Positions 52,751-63,485 of a DNA stretch of 64,000 bases are shown piece by piece. A program made the position numbers and the translations under genes. The notes below the pieces were generated by a model. It saw only the letters and a list, made by a program, of their open reading frames with translations, did no database searches and was not told the DNA's origin. The number at the start of each line of letters is the position of its first letter. Position 1 is the first letter of the stretch. Source of the stretch: Cladosporium sp. IMV 00045 (taxonomy: Eukaryota; Ascomycota; Dothideomycetes; Cladosporiales; Cladosporiaceae); the NCBI GenBank assembly GCA_001931905.2, contig MSJI02000853.1, positions 62,001 to 126,000 of the forward strand, read 5' to 3'.

Positions 52751-55700
52751 CTACTGCTGAGTCGAAGGACCATCCTCCTCATCAGCCGTAGCAGCAGAGC
52801 TAGTAATACTCAACCCACTCACACTCGGCGCCTCACCAGCAACAGCGGCAGCATTACTCCCCGCATTCTTCTTCTTCCCCAACTTAAGAGCCGTACTCCA
52901 AGAACGCGAACCCCTCTGCCCCCCACTAGCATCCCTCTCCTTCTCCCCCCTCAAACTGCCCTGACTCGCGCTCAGCGCCTCCTCGTCATCCTCATTCGTC
53001 ACCGCGTCCGGCGCGAGCAAGCGGGACTTATCGCGCTTGAACGTCGGCAGGGAGAACATGCCGCTCGAGCTCTTGCGCGTGAGCTTGCTCATGAAACTCT
53101 CCTTGCCGAAAGACGACGCGCTGCCGGCGAGCATGGGGGAGGCGTTGGAGTTTGACGTGGCGGCTTCGGAGGCGTTGGAGTAGGAAGGCGTGCGTGCCAG
53201 GTCCATGCTGTTGCGCACGGATTCGGGAGCGTGGGACGATTCGATGGTGGTGGTGCTGCGGGCGTCGCGGGATTTGCGAGATAGGGGCGGGGAGGAGTCG
53301 TCGATTTCGCTCGGGAGGAGGGTCTGCGCGTTGCTGGCGCCCGGGGTGGTCGCGGTGCTTTCGGCTTCTTTCAGCTTTTCTTTGTCTTTGCTGCTGAGGC
53401 GGATGGAGGAGAAGAAACTCTTAAAGTCTTTGGCGTTGGGGTTGAGTTTTGCGTCGGCGTCGGCGTCGTCTGCTGCTGCGGTTTCTTGCTTGGCGGATTT
53501 TTGCTGCAGGCCGGGAGGGGGTTTGGTGCCGATCGGTGCTAGGTGCGGCTTTCTGTCCGAGTCTAGGGCGTCGGAGTCTTCGTCTTCCATGATGTCCTCA
53601 GGCGGGCCGGAGGCGCCGTGTTGGACTGAAGGTCTTCTAGAGGGGTGACGGGAGCCGTACATGCGTGACTGCTGGCTGCCGAGAGGGGCGTTCCATCCAC
53701 CGCCTCCGAAGGAGAGTGGACTGCCACGAGCTGCGCTGGCAGCATCACTGGAAGGCCAGGCATCGACTCCCCAGCGGCTACTGTCAAAGCTCGGACGTGG
53801 GAGCTCAGAAGAATGCGTCGATCCTGGACGAGGTGAAGCAGGGCGGCGGCCAAGGAAATTCGAGGGCCATCCATCATGACCCTTGTCTCTATTAAACATG
53901 TTGTTCAGGTTGTTCAAGGCGAATGGAAGCTTTTTCGTTTGGGAAGTAGGCTGCTTTGGGCTGTTCTCAGCTCCACCTTCAGCGTCGCCCAGAACGTCAC
54001 CGAACATGGTTCCCGAAATCGAGCTGTTGCGTCTTCTAGCTGCAGAGTCAAGTCCTGGAATGCCTTGATCTTGTCGAGGCATGGACTGGGACTGGACTTT
54101 ACCCAGAGCCGGTCCGGCGCCATCGTCCATGGATGAGTTCTTAACACGGGGTTTGATGCCGAACATACTACTGAATCTGCTCCCCGCATTCGCACTAGAA
54201 TTTGCGCGGTTGGATCTGGTAGAGTGAATTGAGCGACGGTCGGAGTCCATGTAATTGTCTGGCGATGTTGGGAGATTATTCTGGGAGTGGCGAGGCGAGG
54301 CGAAGAGACTGGGCGTTCTACTAGGTGGCGAGGTTGGTGAAACAGGCCCAGGACCAGGGTAGTCTTGCTGACCTGGTTGAGCACCTAGACCAGGAAGACT
54401 GATACCACCCAGACCGGGAAGCGCTCCAAGACCCGGCAGCGGCTGGACATTCTCGGCAGCGTGTCTGCTGTCATCGCTGGAAAATAGATCCGCCGGGAGC
54501 AACTCTGCACCAGCGCCAGGACTCATGGGTGCACCTCCAGTAAGGCGGTCCTTCTCTTCTTCGCTCATGTTCAGTGACTCTGTAGGGCCGGGGATTGTCA
54601 TTCCATTATGAATGTTGAGGAATGGCGCCGCAGAGAAAGCTGTCGAAGTCAATCCGCTGCCGAAAGGCGAAGATGAAGACACGGGTGGGAAGTTGCCCAT
54701 GCGTGGACTGTCGTTGCTCGTATGGCGACTGCGCTGACTGTCTCCCCGTCTGATGCCACGTTCAGATGCTGGAGGCGGGCTTGGAAACTCTCTCGCAGCA
54801 GAAGCAGCAGCGGCTTCCTCGGTTCGTCTTCTTTCCGCGCGGACGTTCTCCAGGTATTTGGCTTGTTGGGAGTGGAAGTGCTTGGCCCTCTCGAGATTTT
54901 GCACAGCGCCAGCGTATTGATGTTGCAAATCAAGGCGACGCATGTAGAAAGTCCTGTCTTCCTCGACATCCTGCTGAAGCTGCTGAACTAGACTTGGCTC
55001 TGGCTCTGCGCCATTGGGAGAGTTGTTCTTCGCCGCGCGTTCAAGCTTCTTGATCTCAATGTTAGTCTCGCGGACTTCGTCGTCCAGAGCCTTCAAAGCA
55101 GCTGCATCTTGAGTCTGTTGCTGACGAAGCGTTTCCTTCTCAATCGCCACCTTCTCCAGATATGCCACTTTCTGCTGCTTGAGATTTTCCAGCTCTTCCT
55201 TGAACTGTTCCGTCTCCTGCTCCCAACGAACCATATCATCCTTGAGCTTCTGCCTTTCTTGCTTCTTCGCCAACAGCAGTTTCTCCTGCTTTGTCCGCTC
55301 GTTCTGCGCTGCTGTATTTTGTCTCTCCAACAGGTTGACCTCCCGCTTCAGATTACGATTCATTTTGTCCTTCTCTTGAGCATCAGCTTTCAGTGCATCC
55401 CGCTCTTTAATCAACTCATCCTTGATTCTTGATTCTTCCTCCTCCTCTTCCTTCGCGATCCTATCGCTCTCATCAGTTTCGTGCCTAACAGAATTCAGTT
55501 TCTCGGTGAGTTGCTGGACGAGCACCACTTCAGAACCTTGAGAAGGATCCTGGTCGACATCCTGCTTGCCGTCAAGACCCAAAGTTGAAGGAGACGGGCG
55601 TCGTCCAGTGATGCTACGCTTATGAAGTCCACCGGTGCTATTCTCACGGGTCATGGGCGGAGCGATGGTATTCGGCGAGGCGGGCGTGAAGTCCTTCAGC

Positions 55701-56323
55701 GCACGGAAGGGCTTGACCTGGGGCAGGACGTGGTTTGCGTGCTCATGTTCGGCATCGTGAGTCTCTCCAGAAAGTCGGTAAAAGTCTCCTGACGAGGCGT
55801 GCTTGGTGCGAAAACGGATTGGTGCGCTCTTAGAGCTGAAGTCTAGACTGTTGACAAGCGCGACACGGACGACGTGAAAGGCATCTGGTTGGAGTCCGGT
55901 AATGGAAACGGCGGATTCGTGAAGCGATACAGTGTCGATGATAGTTCCGTTCACGTGGATCTCATACTTCAGTGTATTTCTGTGCTTCTGCTTTTCAGGC
56001 AAAGACCAGTGGATGACAGCACCATCAGCCTTCACTCCAGCCAAGTCTATGATGGGAGTGAAGGGAATGTCAAAGCCGAGGAGGGAAGCAAGCTCGTCCA
56101 ATGGTTTGTTCAAGACCTGGTAGGCGCGGTAGGTGAGCCATACCAGGGCAAAGGCGACACAGACAGGCTTGAACCAGAAGGCCAGAGGGAAGGCTAGAGC
56201 CTGGGCGGAATACATGAGGCGCGAGGACCAGAGAGTGTGCGGGAGGAGACTGTGGTTGGCGTGACGGGAGTCGTGGAAGAGGGCTCGCTGGAACTGCGAG
56301 GGCGTGGTGACCTGCGCGGCCAT
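52751..56323 (-). CDS. Large FN3-domain coiled-coil membrane protein
   Basis: A single exon, 1190 aa. Residues about 37-70 hold one or two hydrophobic helices (YSAQALAFPLAFWF, then VCVAFALVWLTYRAY), suggesting membrane anchoring. A fibronectin type III domain follows at about 95-175 (ADGAVIHWSLPEK, YEIHVNGTIIDTVSL, ITGLQPDAFHVVRVALVNS). Residues about 265-500 form a long Lys/Glu/Gln-rich coiled coil, from VQQLTEKLNSVRHETDESDR to VRAERRRTEEAAAA. The remaining 690 residues are Ser/Pro/Gly-rich and disordered, with many potential phosphosites and a basic motif KLGKKKNAG near the end. Conserved fungal proteins of this plan exist, but I know no function. It shares a 939-bp divergent region with MCT1. 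Confidence 0.75.
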   Translation of the reverse strand: MAAQVTTPSQFQRALFHDSRHANHSLLPHTLWSSRLMYSAQALAFPLAFWFKPVCVAFALVWLTYRAYQVLNKPLDELASLLGFDIPFTPIIDLAGVKADGAVIHWSLPEKQKHRNTLKYEIHVNGTIIDTVSLHESAVSITGLQPDAFHVVRVALVNSLDFSSKSAPIRFRTKHASSGDFYRLSGETHDAEHEHANHVLPQVKPFRALKDFTPASPNTIAPPMTRENSTGGLHKRSITGRRPSPSTLGLDGKQDVDQDPSQGSEVVLVQQLTEKLNSVRHETDESDRIAKEEEEEESRIKDELIKERDALKADAQEKDKMNRNLKREVNLLERQNTAAQNERTKQEKLLLAKKQERQKLKDDMVRWEQETEQFKEELENLKQQKVAYLEKVAIEKETLRQQQTQDAAALKALDDEVRETNIEIKKLERAAKNNSPNGAEPEPSLVQQLQQDVEEDRTFYMRRLDLQHQYAGAVQNLERAKHFHSQQAKYLENVRAERRRTEEAAAASAAREFPSPPPASERGIRRGDSQRSRHTSNDSPRMGNFPPVSSSSPFGSGLTSTAFSAAPFLNIHNGMTIPGPTESLNMSEEEKDRLTGGAPMSPGAGAELLPADLFSSDDSRHAAENVQPLPGLGALPGLGGISLPGLGAQPGQQDYPGPGPVSPTSPPSRTPSLFASPRHSQNNLPTSPDNYMDSDRRSIHSTRSNRANSSANAGSRFSSMFGIKPRVKNSSMDDGAGPALGKVQSQSMPRQDQGIPGLDSAARRRNSSISGTMFGDVLGDAEGGAENSPKQPTSQTKKLPFALNNLNNMFNRDKGHDGWPSNFLGRRPASPRPGSTHSSELPRPSFDSSRWGVDAWPSSDAASAARGSPLSFGGGGWNAPLGSQQSRMYGSRHPSRRPSVQHGASGPPEDIMEDEDSDALDSDRKPHLAPIGTKPPPGLQQKSAKQETAAADDADADAKLNPNAKDFKSFFSSIRLSSKDKEKLKEAESTATTPGASNAQTLLPSEIDDSSPPLSRKSRDARSTTTIESSHAPESVRNSMDLARTPSYSNASEAATSNSNASPMLAGSASSFGKESFMSKLTRKSSSGMFSLPTFKRDKSRLLAPDAVTNEDDEEALSASQGSLRGEKERDASGGQRGSRSWSTALKLGKKKNAGSNAAAVAGEAPSVSGLSITSSAATADEEDGPSTQQ

Positions 56324-57262
56324 GTGTCAGGCCGCGTGGTCATGTGATGTGTCCAGGGGAGTGAAGTGAAGTGAATGAGTGAAGTTGTAGTAATTGGTGC
56401 AGTCGGTACTGGTTTTATTGGTATAGGCGAAATATGTGTAAGAGAGGCGTTTGGGCAGCTGTGAGAGGGCAGCACTGGCAGATGGATTCCAGAGTTAGCG
56501 CCCGCCAGCGGCAACTCGCAGAGCGGAAGGATTAAGCTTTTGCGCCTTAGCCGTGCCTTCTGTTTATGGTAAGAATTGTGAGAGGCAAGTCTGCCGAGGG
56601 AAGTGAAGTATTGCTATTACTTGAGGCATGTCCATTCAGCAAGATGCATTCGTCGCGTCTTCTTGAGAGGTTACTTCCTATCTCGGACATATTCAGCTTA
56701 CGTCCCTGGAAGCCCTCATTGATCTGTTGCCTTTCAGCCAGGCATGATTCTTCTAATCGACATGACTTTCTCAGCCTCAAGGATGAGACTGGATGAATAT
56801 CTGAGACCTGCTTTTACATATATGAGGACCTCTGGACAATAGCTGGTCTCCCCTACAAGTATCTGGATATCACTGTCACGGCCATTCGATGGTAAAGACT
56901 GCTTCCACTGGGTGAACAGGCCAAGATATCGATCAAATCTATCACTCCCGCCCACCCGGCCAGACCAGCGACTTGGATCTCTTGCCGGAATCAGCCGGGA
57001 CGCGGAGACGAGGTGGAAGGAGATATCGTGGGGAGATCCACTTGACTCGAGCTGCTGACGTCCAAGCAGCCAAGGTCCTTTCACGCGCGAGAGAGCTCTC
57101 CAAGCACTGGACTAGACCAGTCTACTTCATGTGACTGTTAGTGAACGTTCCACTAAACGACTCCCTTCCAAATCAATACTTCGACTGGTAGTACAGCTTC
57201 TCATATTCCTCTATTCCCTTCATATACCTCTTCAAACCCCTCACAAGCTCTAGCCAGGAGCA
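56324..57262. other. Divergent intergenic region
   Basis: Promoters of the FN3 coiled-coil gene and MCT1. Small open frames only; nothing supportable. Confidence 0.5.
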
Positions 57263-58534
57263 ATGTCACGCTCCGCGATCCGCCTCACATCATCAACATC
57301 AATACACCCACCCTCAAGCCTCATATCCCTCCCTTCCGCCCTCCGACCAACAATATACACCAGAAGCACAAGCAGTACAAACAACACACAGACCCGCCAC
57401 AATGCCACCAACACCACTCCATCCAAACCCAAACGCCCACGCACCGCCCTCTTCTTCCCCGGCCAAGGCGTACAAAGAGTAGGCATGACAAGCGACTGGC
57501 TGGCCGCCTTCCCACGAACAGTCCAACCGATTCTCGACGAAATCGACTCGACCCTCAACATCTCCCTCTCCAAAATCATTGCCGACGGCCCCAACTCCCT
57601 CCTCACCGCGACCGCCAACGCCCAGCCCGCCATCATGGCGACCAGCATTCTGATCCTGCGCGTTCTCGAGCGCGAATTCGGCTTCAAAACCGACGAGCGC
57701 ATCGACGTCGTCCTCGGTCACTCGCTAGGCGAATTCGCGGCCCTCGTCGCCGGCGGCTACCTGCGCGAACCCGACGCGCTGAAAATGGTCCGTCGGCGAG
57801 GCGAGGTGTTCGAGCGCTGCTCTCGCGACGTCGGGGAAGAAGTCGGCATGGTAGCTCTCGTGAGCGAACCGGAACACATGGCCAGCATGGTGAGCGCGAT
57901 CCACGATTTCCTCGGCCACGCCAGCGAAGGCGCCAAAGTAGACGCGGGCGTCGCCTACGACTCCCCAGTCGTGGAACAAGTTCTTATCGCAAACGTCAAC
58001 GCCAAAAACCAAATCGTCCTCTCGGGCAGCATCCGACGGATCAACGAGCTGCTGACGCACCTGCGGCAATTCGCAGGCCACGACCCGCGCGCCGTGCGCC
58101 TGAAAAGCGACTCGCCCTTCCACTCACCCTTAATGGCACCCGCGGCAGATATGATGAAGCGGATGCTATCGCAAGACTCACCGACCGCCAAAGGCGAGAG
58201 CGTCGTGCTCTGGCCCGGCCGCATCCCCGCCATAAGCAACGTGACGGCACGACCTTTCGCGAGCAAAGAGCAGCTTAAAGACCTGCTCGCGCGGCAGGCT
58301 GTGGAAACGGTGCTGTGGCATGACAGTATTGTCTATTTGCACAAGGAGGACAAGGTGAGGCGGTGGATTGGGATTGGGCCCGGGAAGGTGGGGAGGAATC
58401 TTGTGGGTAAGGAAGTGGGTATGAAGGGTGGTGTTAAGGGTGGTGGCGTTTGGGGCATCAGTGATCCGAGGGAGATTGAGAATGTGCTCAGGGAGTTGGA
58501 TATGACGGAGAGTGCGGAGGAGGAGGACGATTGA
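57263..58534 (+). CDS. MCT1: Mitochondrial malonyl-CoA:ACP transacylase
   Basis: A single exon, 423 aa. The N-terminal 55 residues are rich in Ser, Thr and Arg with no acids, a mitochondrial presequence. The enzyme loads malonate onto mitochondrial acyl-carrier protein in type II fatty-acid synthesis, the pathway that supplies octanoate for lipoate. Motifs are FFPGQGVQRVGM (about 64-75), the Gln-containing NAQPAIMATS, VVLGHSLGEFAALVA with the nucleophile Ser154, the malonyl-binding Arg in KMVRRRGEVF, and SPFHSPLMAPA with the catalytic His. The C-terminus, from IGPGKVGRNLVGKE on, is family-like except for a Gly/Lys stretch and an acidic end. It is slightly longer than yeast Mct1 owing to the presequence. 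Confidence 0.9.
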   Translation: MSRSAIRLTSSTSIHPPSSLISLPSALRPTIYTRSTSSTNNTQTRHNATNTTPSKPKRPRTALFFPGQGVQRVGMTSDWLAAFPRTVQPILDEIDSTLNISLSKIIADGPNSLLTATANAQPAIMATSILILRVLEREFGFKTDERIDVVLGHSLGEFAALVAGGYLREPDALKMVRRRGEVFERCSRDVGEEVGMVALVSEPEHMASMVSAIHDFLGHASEGAKVDAGVAYDSPVVEQVLIANVNAKNQIVLSGSIRRINELLTHLRQFAGHDPRAVRLKSDSPFHSPLMAPAADMMKRMLSQDSPTAKGESVVLWPGRIPAISNVTARPFASKEQLKDLLARQAVETVLWHDSIVYLHKEDKVRRWIGIGPGKVGRNLVGKEVGMKGGVKGGGVWGISDPREIENVLRELDMTESAEEEDD

Positions 58535-60028
58535 TGTGACTGATGGGTGCTTGCATGGATGTTGTATATATGTAGTCGATGCATGACTTGAGCATACTGC
58601 ATTGAATAAGGGCGGAGAAGAATGAGACGATTGGAAGTGGATGAACCCACGCCATGAATACTATCTTAACGCAAGAAACACCATCTGGAAGAAATTCTTT
58701 CGTTTTCGTGGCTCTTCCATCACTTGCAAAGTTGGGCATGTCTACAAAACCTAATCTAGGCATTCCTATCGCAAGGTGGCTTAGTAGTGGGCACTTGTAG
58801 CTATGATGAAGAATGCGTGGCGCTCGTACCCTCTAAAAAAGTATGAAGTGGCCGTTCTATAGCGATACATGTACAACAAAAAGAAATATCAATTGCGCTG
58901 CTCTCTTTGGCATGCCTTGACGCGACCAAGGCAGGGTCACCATTCATTTGAGTAGTCACCTCAGGTCACCTCATCACTTTTCGTCTTCCGTGCCTACCGA
59001 CACACCGGTGATGTGAGCACCTATAGTGAGGGGTACTCAACTTTTGTCTCGCGTCGAGTTGCAATTACTGCATCCGAGTGTTGCGAATGTCCGCGATCCA
59101 ACATCCGGCTTTCGCATGAGCTTTGGTACTAAGTCCTGCGAACCGTAGAATCGGGATTGTGCCAATGGTGCAGGAGGTGGTGTTCGCGTCGTGATAAGGC
59201 CTCAGAGTTGGTCGTATTGCATGAGCGCCGAGCTGCTGGGATCAATGCTATCACAAGCCCGCAGAGAAGATTCCTTGGAATGTATGTTGGCTTGGTGAAA
59301 GGTGCTGGAAGGTCAATGCATTTCGGATGGAGAGAATGTCTTTTACGAGAGGATCTGCTATTAGTTGTCTGATGTGGTAGAGTAGACCGTTGGTGATGAA
59401 CCGTCAATCTTGATCGCCCGTGATTGGTTGTCCTTTCCCCCGCGACTGCCCCTGGATGGCTTCGCGAGAACATCTCACTCCATCTGCTTGTTCTTCCTCT
59501 TCCCTTTCATCGAATATCTTCTCTTATACCCATGCTCGGCAACCCAGAGAATTGTTTCGCGCATCCCTACAGAAAGTGTCATATCCCGCCGCCATGGTAC
59601 ACATGAAGTACCATCCTGTTCCCATGCCGAGTCCGGCACGAGGTCCGTTGGGGAAGATACAAAGCCAATACTTCGTCTATGAGGGGCTATAACACAACGA
59701 GCTTAAGAGACATTCTTTCGCGCGACCCCATGGCACACAGTTCTTCCGGCAGTCAAGGGTCTTACTGAGCACTCCGAACCTCATCTTACGCGCAATAACG
59801 GTCTCTCATTATCTTGTCTCCCCAGGCAAATTCAATTAACGCGTACACTCGGTAGATACTCGAGTGATATAAGGCTAGGGGCAGCGTATAACAGCCTAGG
59901 GGTTAAGTATCCACGTTTGTTTTTTCTTTACATCTTCGCGTGGGTATTCCAAATTGCAGGTATTGCAAATCGCAGGCCCTTCTCTGTTTCGTTACGTTGT
60001 GGAAAAAAAGAGGTGAAAAGGTACACCA
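58535..60028. other. Intergenic region of about 1.5 kb
   Basis: No gene recognised. The open frame at 59420-59692 ends with a possible small peptide (MVHMKYHPVPMPSPARGPLG from 59594) whose flanks lack splice support. Nothing else is visible. Confidence 0.45.
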
Positions 60029-61418
60029 ATGGCGGAAATGGATATTGAAGAGCTCGCAGCTCAGCGATCCACCATCTCGGGCCACGCCTCGCAGCTCTCC
60101 CTCTACGCCGTCACCGTCATCTTCACCATCCTCGCCTGTCTGGCCATCATCGCGCGTGTATGCGCTCGCACGTTCGTCGCTAAGCAAGCTGGTTTCGACG
60201 ATGGATTGATCCTGGTCTCTGGAGTCTTCTCGATCGTCTTCTGCATCACCACCTACAAGCAGACCGAATATGGCATGGGCAAGCATGCCTGGGAATTTCC
60301 TCCTGAGGACAAGGCTTTCATCGCCGCATGGTTCTGGGCATCTGTTTGGACATATTATGCTGCACTGGGGTTGACGAAGCTTTCGATCATGCTGCAATAT
60401 CTCAGGATCTTCCCGCAGATCAACTTCCGCAGGTTGTGCTATGGCATGATCGTGATGATTATCTTGTGGACTCTCTGGACGGTCTTTAGCGCGCTGGTCA
60501 TGTGTGTTCCCATTCACGTATTCTGGACAGCCGAGGACTTCTTCAATGACCCGCGTTGTCTTCCACGCCTGGAGGTCTGGTGAGTTGTGCAATGCGCCTA
60601 TGCTCGAGCAAGTCCCATGTAGCTGACAAGCGTAAAGGTACACCAATGCTGCCATCAACATTGTGACTGATATTGCCACCGCTCTTCTTCCAATCGGAGT
60701 CATCAACAGCCTCGACATGCCCAAGCGCCAGAAGACGCTCCTATTCGCGGTGTTCGGCGTTGGCTTGATGTGAGTAGTCGCTTTCCTATAAAATATCTGC
60801 AACATAACTAACATCTCCGTCCACAGCACATGCCTCATCTCCGTCCTGCGTCTCGTCTACATTTACCCCATGGCCGTCAACCCCGACCAAACCTGGCACT
60901 CACCGCTCCTCTGCATCTGGTCCGCGGTCGAAATGAACGTCGCCATCCTCTGCTCATGCGCGCCAACCCTTCGCTGTCTGATCCAGCGCTTCTGGCCCAA
61001 ACTCCTCAACTCGCTGCCTTCCAGCTACGGCTCGTCCGCCCGCCGTTCCAAGCGCGAAGACTCCGCTGCTACTGCCGTCGCATCCAACGGCACCACTACC
61101 TCCAGCTCCAAGCACTCGATGTTCAAGTCCAAGGATGTTGCGGAGATCGAAGCCATGCCAGTTGAGAACCATGAGATGGAGGACCAGCGGAACGAGACAC
61201 CTCCCGCCGAGCGCCTCACTTTCCGTCGCAGCCTATTCAGTCCGTTTTCAGGTACCACCAATTCGAGCCTGGCTTCATGCTACGGTGGCAAAGCCGCTGC
61301 TGATGAAGAAGAAGCTCTCTGTGCGCGCGTGGGTCCGCCACAGGGCAGAGAGGTCGGCTTCCAGGCTCAGGCGGAACCTCAGGGTATTACCAAGACTACG
61401 GAGCTGGAGGTTCGCTAG
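60029..61418 (+). CDS. Fungal rhodopsin-domain integral membrane protein
   Basis: Exons 60029..60579, 60638..60769 and 60827..61418, 424 aa. Introns are 58 and 57 bp with GTGAGT donors; both are phase 2. Seven hydrophobic helices are readable: VTVIFTILACLAIIARVCAR, DGLILVSGVFSIVFCITTY, WASVWTYYAALGLTKLSIM, YGMIVMIILWTLWTVFSALV, NAAINIVTDIATALLPIGVI, LFAVFGVGLITCLISVLRLV and LLCIWSAVEMNVAILCSCAP. The family-typical conserved residues are KLSIML.YLRIFP, the Cys before the FW.A.. loop, and the NI.TD..TALLPI and W...E...AI.CSC.P segments. This is the Pezizomycotina-expanded rhodopsin/SAT4 type (PF20684), with unknown ligands and no retinal-binding Lys evident. The C-terminal 110 residues are cytoplasmic and disordered. 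The gene is intact. Confidence 0.85.
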
Positions 61419-62645
61419 AAGGCGGACGGGTTTGTAAGGCAGGCTTGGTCTTTCTTTTGCTTCTCTGTCTCTCTTGTCTATCTAATCTCAATACCCACGG
61501 GCTGAGTGGATAGTATCCTAACATTTTTTTAGTCATATATTGGCCCGATCTACGTCAATGTAATATTTTTGTGGAAAACCAAATGTCCGTCAAGGCAGCT
61601 GACTTGAAAAAAAAAAAAAAAAAAAAAACCGCTATTTCAGGGTAGTGCTTGACTTCTTCAGAATGACGCAGAGCAACACTGCACCAGGCTCAGGTTTCTA
61701 CAGGACGCGTAACGACGAGAGGAAGATGAACGCAGCGGCGAGGGGTAAAACATCAAAGGCGGTGGTATGAGACATCTGATTCACCTGGGAATCCGACTTT
61801 CGTCGTTGACAAGAAAAAATCGCCAACTCGATCACAGAAGTGACAGCGCGACCCAAACAAAACACATTGCAGGTAAGTTCGCTTTTCAATTACTTTCTAC
61901 AATCCAACCATCATTCGCGTTATCGAAGCAAAGTCGCATATCATTGTTCAAGATGTTCGACGATGTTGATAACCGTTGCCAAGCGCATGGTAAATTGATG
62001 GCTAACTCTAAGACACAGTTTGACTTTCCCCAGCAACCTCACTTTCCGAATTGGGCAACATCCTAATCTTAAACCCGAAATGGACTTCAGCATCGCTGGT
62101 GTGGCTGATATATCGAAAGCAAAATGCATTCATGATGCCAGCACGAGCCAGGCCAACAACCATGCGCCTCACATTGCAAGTATTAGCCCAAACACTCCCC
62201 CAGTCACCATTGACCAGCCACAAACGGGTTTCACATCCAGGCATCGAGAAAATGCTTGTCTACACTGCTAAGCACGCCAATGCCCACGTCCCTGCACTCT
62301 TCTTTCCATGTGGCTGTGGAGCGACCTCCCCCATGGCCAGCCACGAAAAGTGTATATGATTGCGCGGCCGTCCTACAGATCGTTTCGATGCGGCTCTGAA
62401 GGCATCATCTTCATTGTTGATCAATGGAGCGTAGCGTATCGTCTTCACGATGCTTCAAGCCTGGTGGCTGACATGGCACAGGTGGTTGGTACCAAGGAAA
62501 AGTAGATATAGATGGCGAAGGAGTGCTCCATCGTCTGTTCCATTCCAGCCAGCAACTCTCTACCCATCCTCGAAGACTCTTCTGATCATCTTGTTCTCAC
62601 TTGGTTCTCACAAAGATTTAGCTTGTGCACTACCTTCACAGCACA
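61419..62645. other. Intergenic region of 1.2 kb
   Basis: Contains a 22-base A run at 61607-61628 and no recognised gene. Plus-strand open frames between 61767 and 62505 are short and overlapping, with no motif. Confidence 0.5.
61607..61628 (+). repeat. Homopolymer A(22)
   Basis: Twenty-two consecutive A, about 190 bp downstream of the rhodopsin-domain gene. There is no obvious target-site duplication or retroposon body upstream, so it is probably a simple repeat. Confidence 0.9.
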
Positions 62646-63485
62646 ATGGCACCTTCATCGCAACAACTCTTCGCCCTCTTCGCATTGGGTCTCCTTTGCA
62701 CTCCCCAATACGTCAACGCACATGGATACATCACCACGCCCCCATCACGACAGGCCTCTTGCGCAGATGGATCTGTTGAAGAATCCAACTGCGATGGTGT
62801 GACATACGAGCCTCAATCCGTCGAAACCCCCAAAGGCGCCCCCTTTGAGCGAGACGTCGGCGACCAAATCTGTAACGGCGGAGGCTCTCGCTTCGGCGCC
62901 CTCAACAACGCCGGCGACGGCCTTTGGCCACAGACATCCATCCCAGCATCCGAGGACCTCAACCTCGAATGGAAAATCACCACCGCCCACAAGACGCAAA
63001 GCTGGGTCTACTACATCACCAAGCCAGGCCTTGAGCCCGGCAAAGCCGTCACCAAAGACGACTTCCAGGAAGAGCCCATCCTCGTCATGGACACGGACCA
63101 CGACGCCCCGCCAGCAACTGTGAGCCACACGATCCCCGCCGACGGCTTGAGCGATCATAGCGGCTACGCCATCATCTACGGCGTGTGGTCCATCGGTGAC
63201 ACCGGCAATGCTTTCTACAACTGTGTGGACGTCAACATCGAGGGCGATTCGGCTTCGGAAGCGGAAGAGCCTCCCACTTCCACTTCTTCGTCGAGCGCAA
63301 CTGCAACGTCCTCAACAGCAGCGGCCTCAGGAACCGGCACCAGGGCTACCGGCACGGCTGTCAGTGGAACTGCAGCGGCGAGCATGTCGACTTCCACCGG
63401 ATCGGCTGTGGGCTACGACCCCAATTCCAACTCGACCGTGCTTACGCTCTCTGGTCGCAAGATCAAGAGGAGCTTCTGGGCTTGA
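62646..63485 (+). CDS. Secreted AA10-type lytic polysaccharide monooxygenase
   Basis: A single exon, 279 aa. Residues 1-25 are a signal peptide ending VNA, which exposes His26 (HGYITTPPSRQASCADG), the first histidine-brace ligand. The second, His115, is in WKITTAHKTQSWVYYIT, exactly the AA10 context (T-A-x-H-x-T-xx-W). The C-terminal core block YGVWSIGDTGNAFYNCVDVNI supplies the axial Phe (about 190) and the usual AA10 ending. These features match LPMO_10/CBM33 rather than AA9 or AA11. A Ser/Thr/Ala-rich linker of about 55 residues follows, without a binding module, and the protein ends KIKRSFWA. AA10 enzymes oxidise chitin or cellulose; substrate is unresolved here. The ATG at 62646 is chosen because it gives a proper signal peptide. 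Confidence 0.82.
   Translation: MAPSSQQLFALFALGLLCTPQYVNAHGYITTPPSRQASCADGSVEESNCDGVTYEPQSVETPKGAPFERDVGDQICNGGGSRFGALNNAGDGLWPQTSIPASEDLNLEWKITTAHKTQSWVYYITKPGLEPGKAVTKDDFQEEPILVMDTDHDAPPATVSHTIPADGLSDHSGYAIIYGVWSIGDTGNAFYNCVDVNIEGDSASEAEEPPTSTSSSSATATSSTAAASGTGTRATGTAVSGTAAASMSTSTGSAVGYDPNSNSTVLTLSGRKIKRSFWA

Noticed and set aside
61607..61628. Retroposon poly-A tail.
   Set aside because: No SINE- or processed-gene-like body precedes the A run and no target-site duplication was seen.
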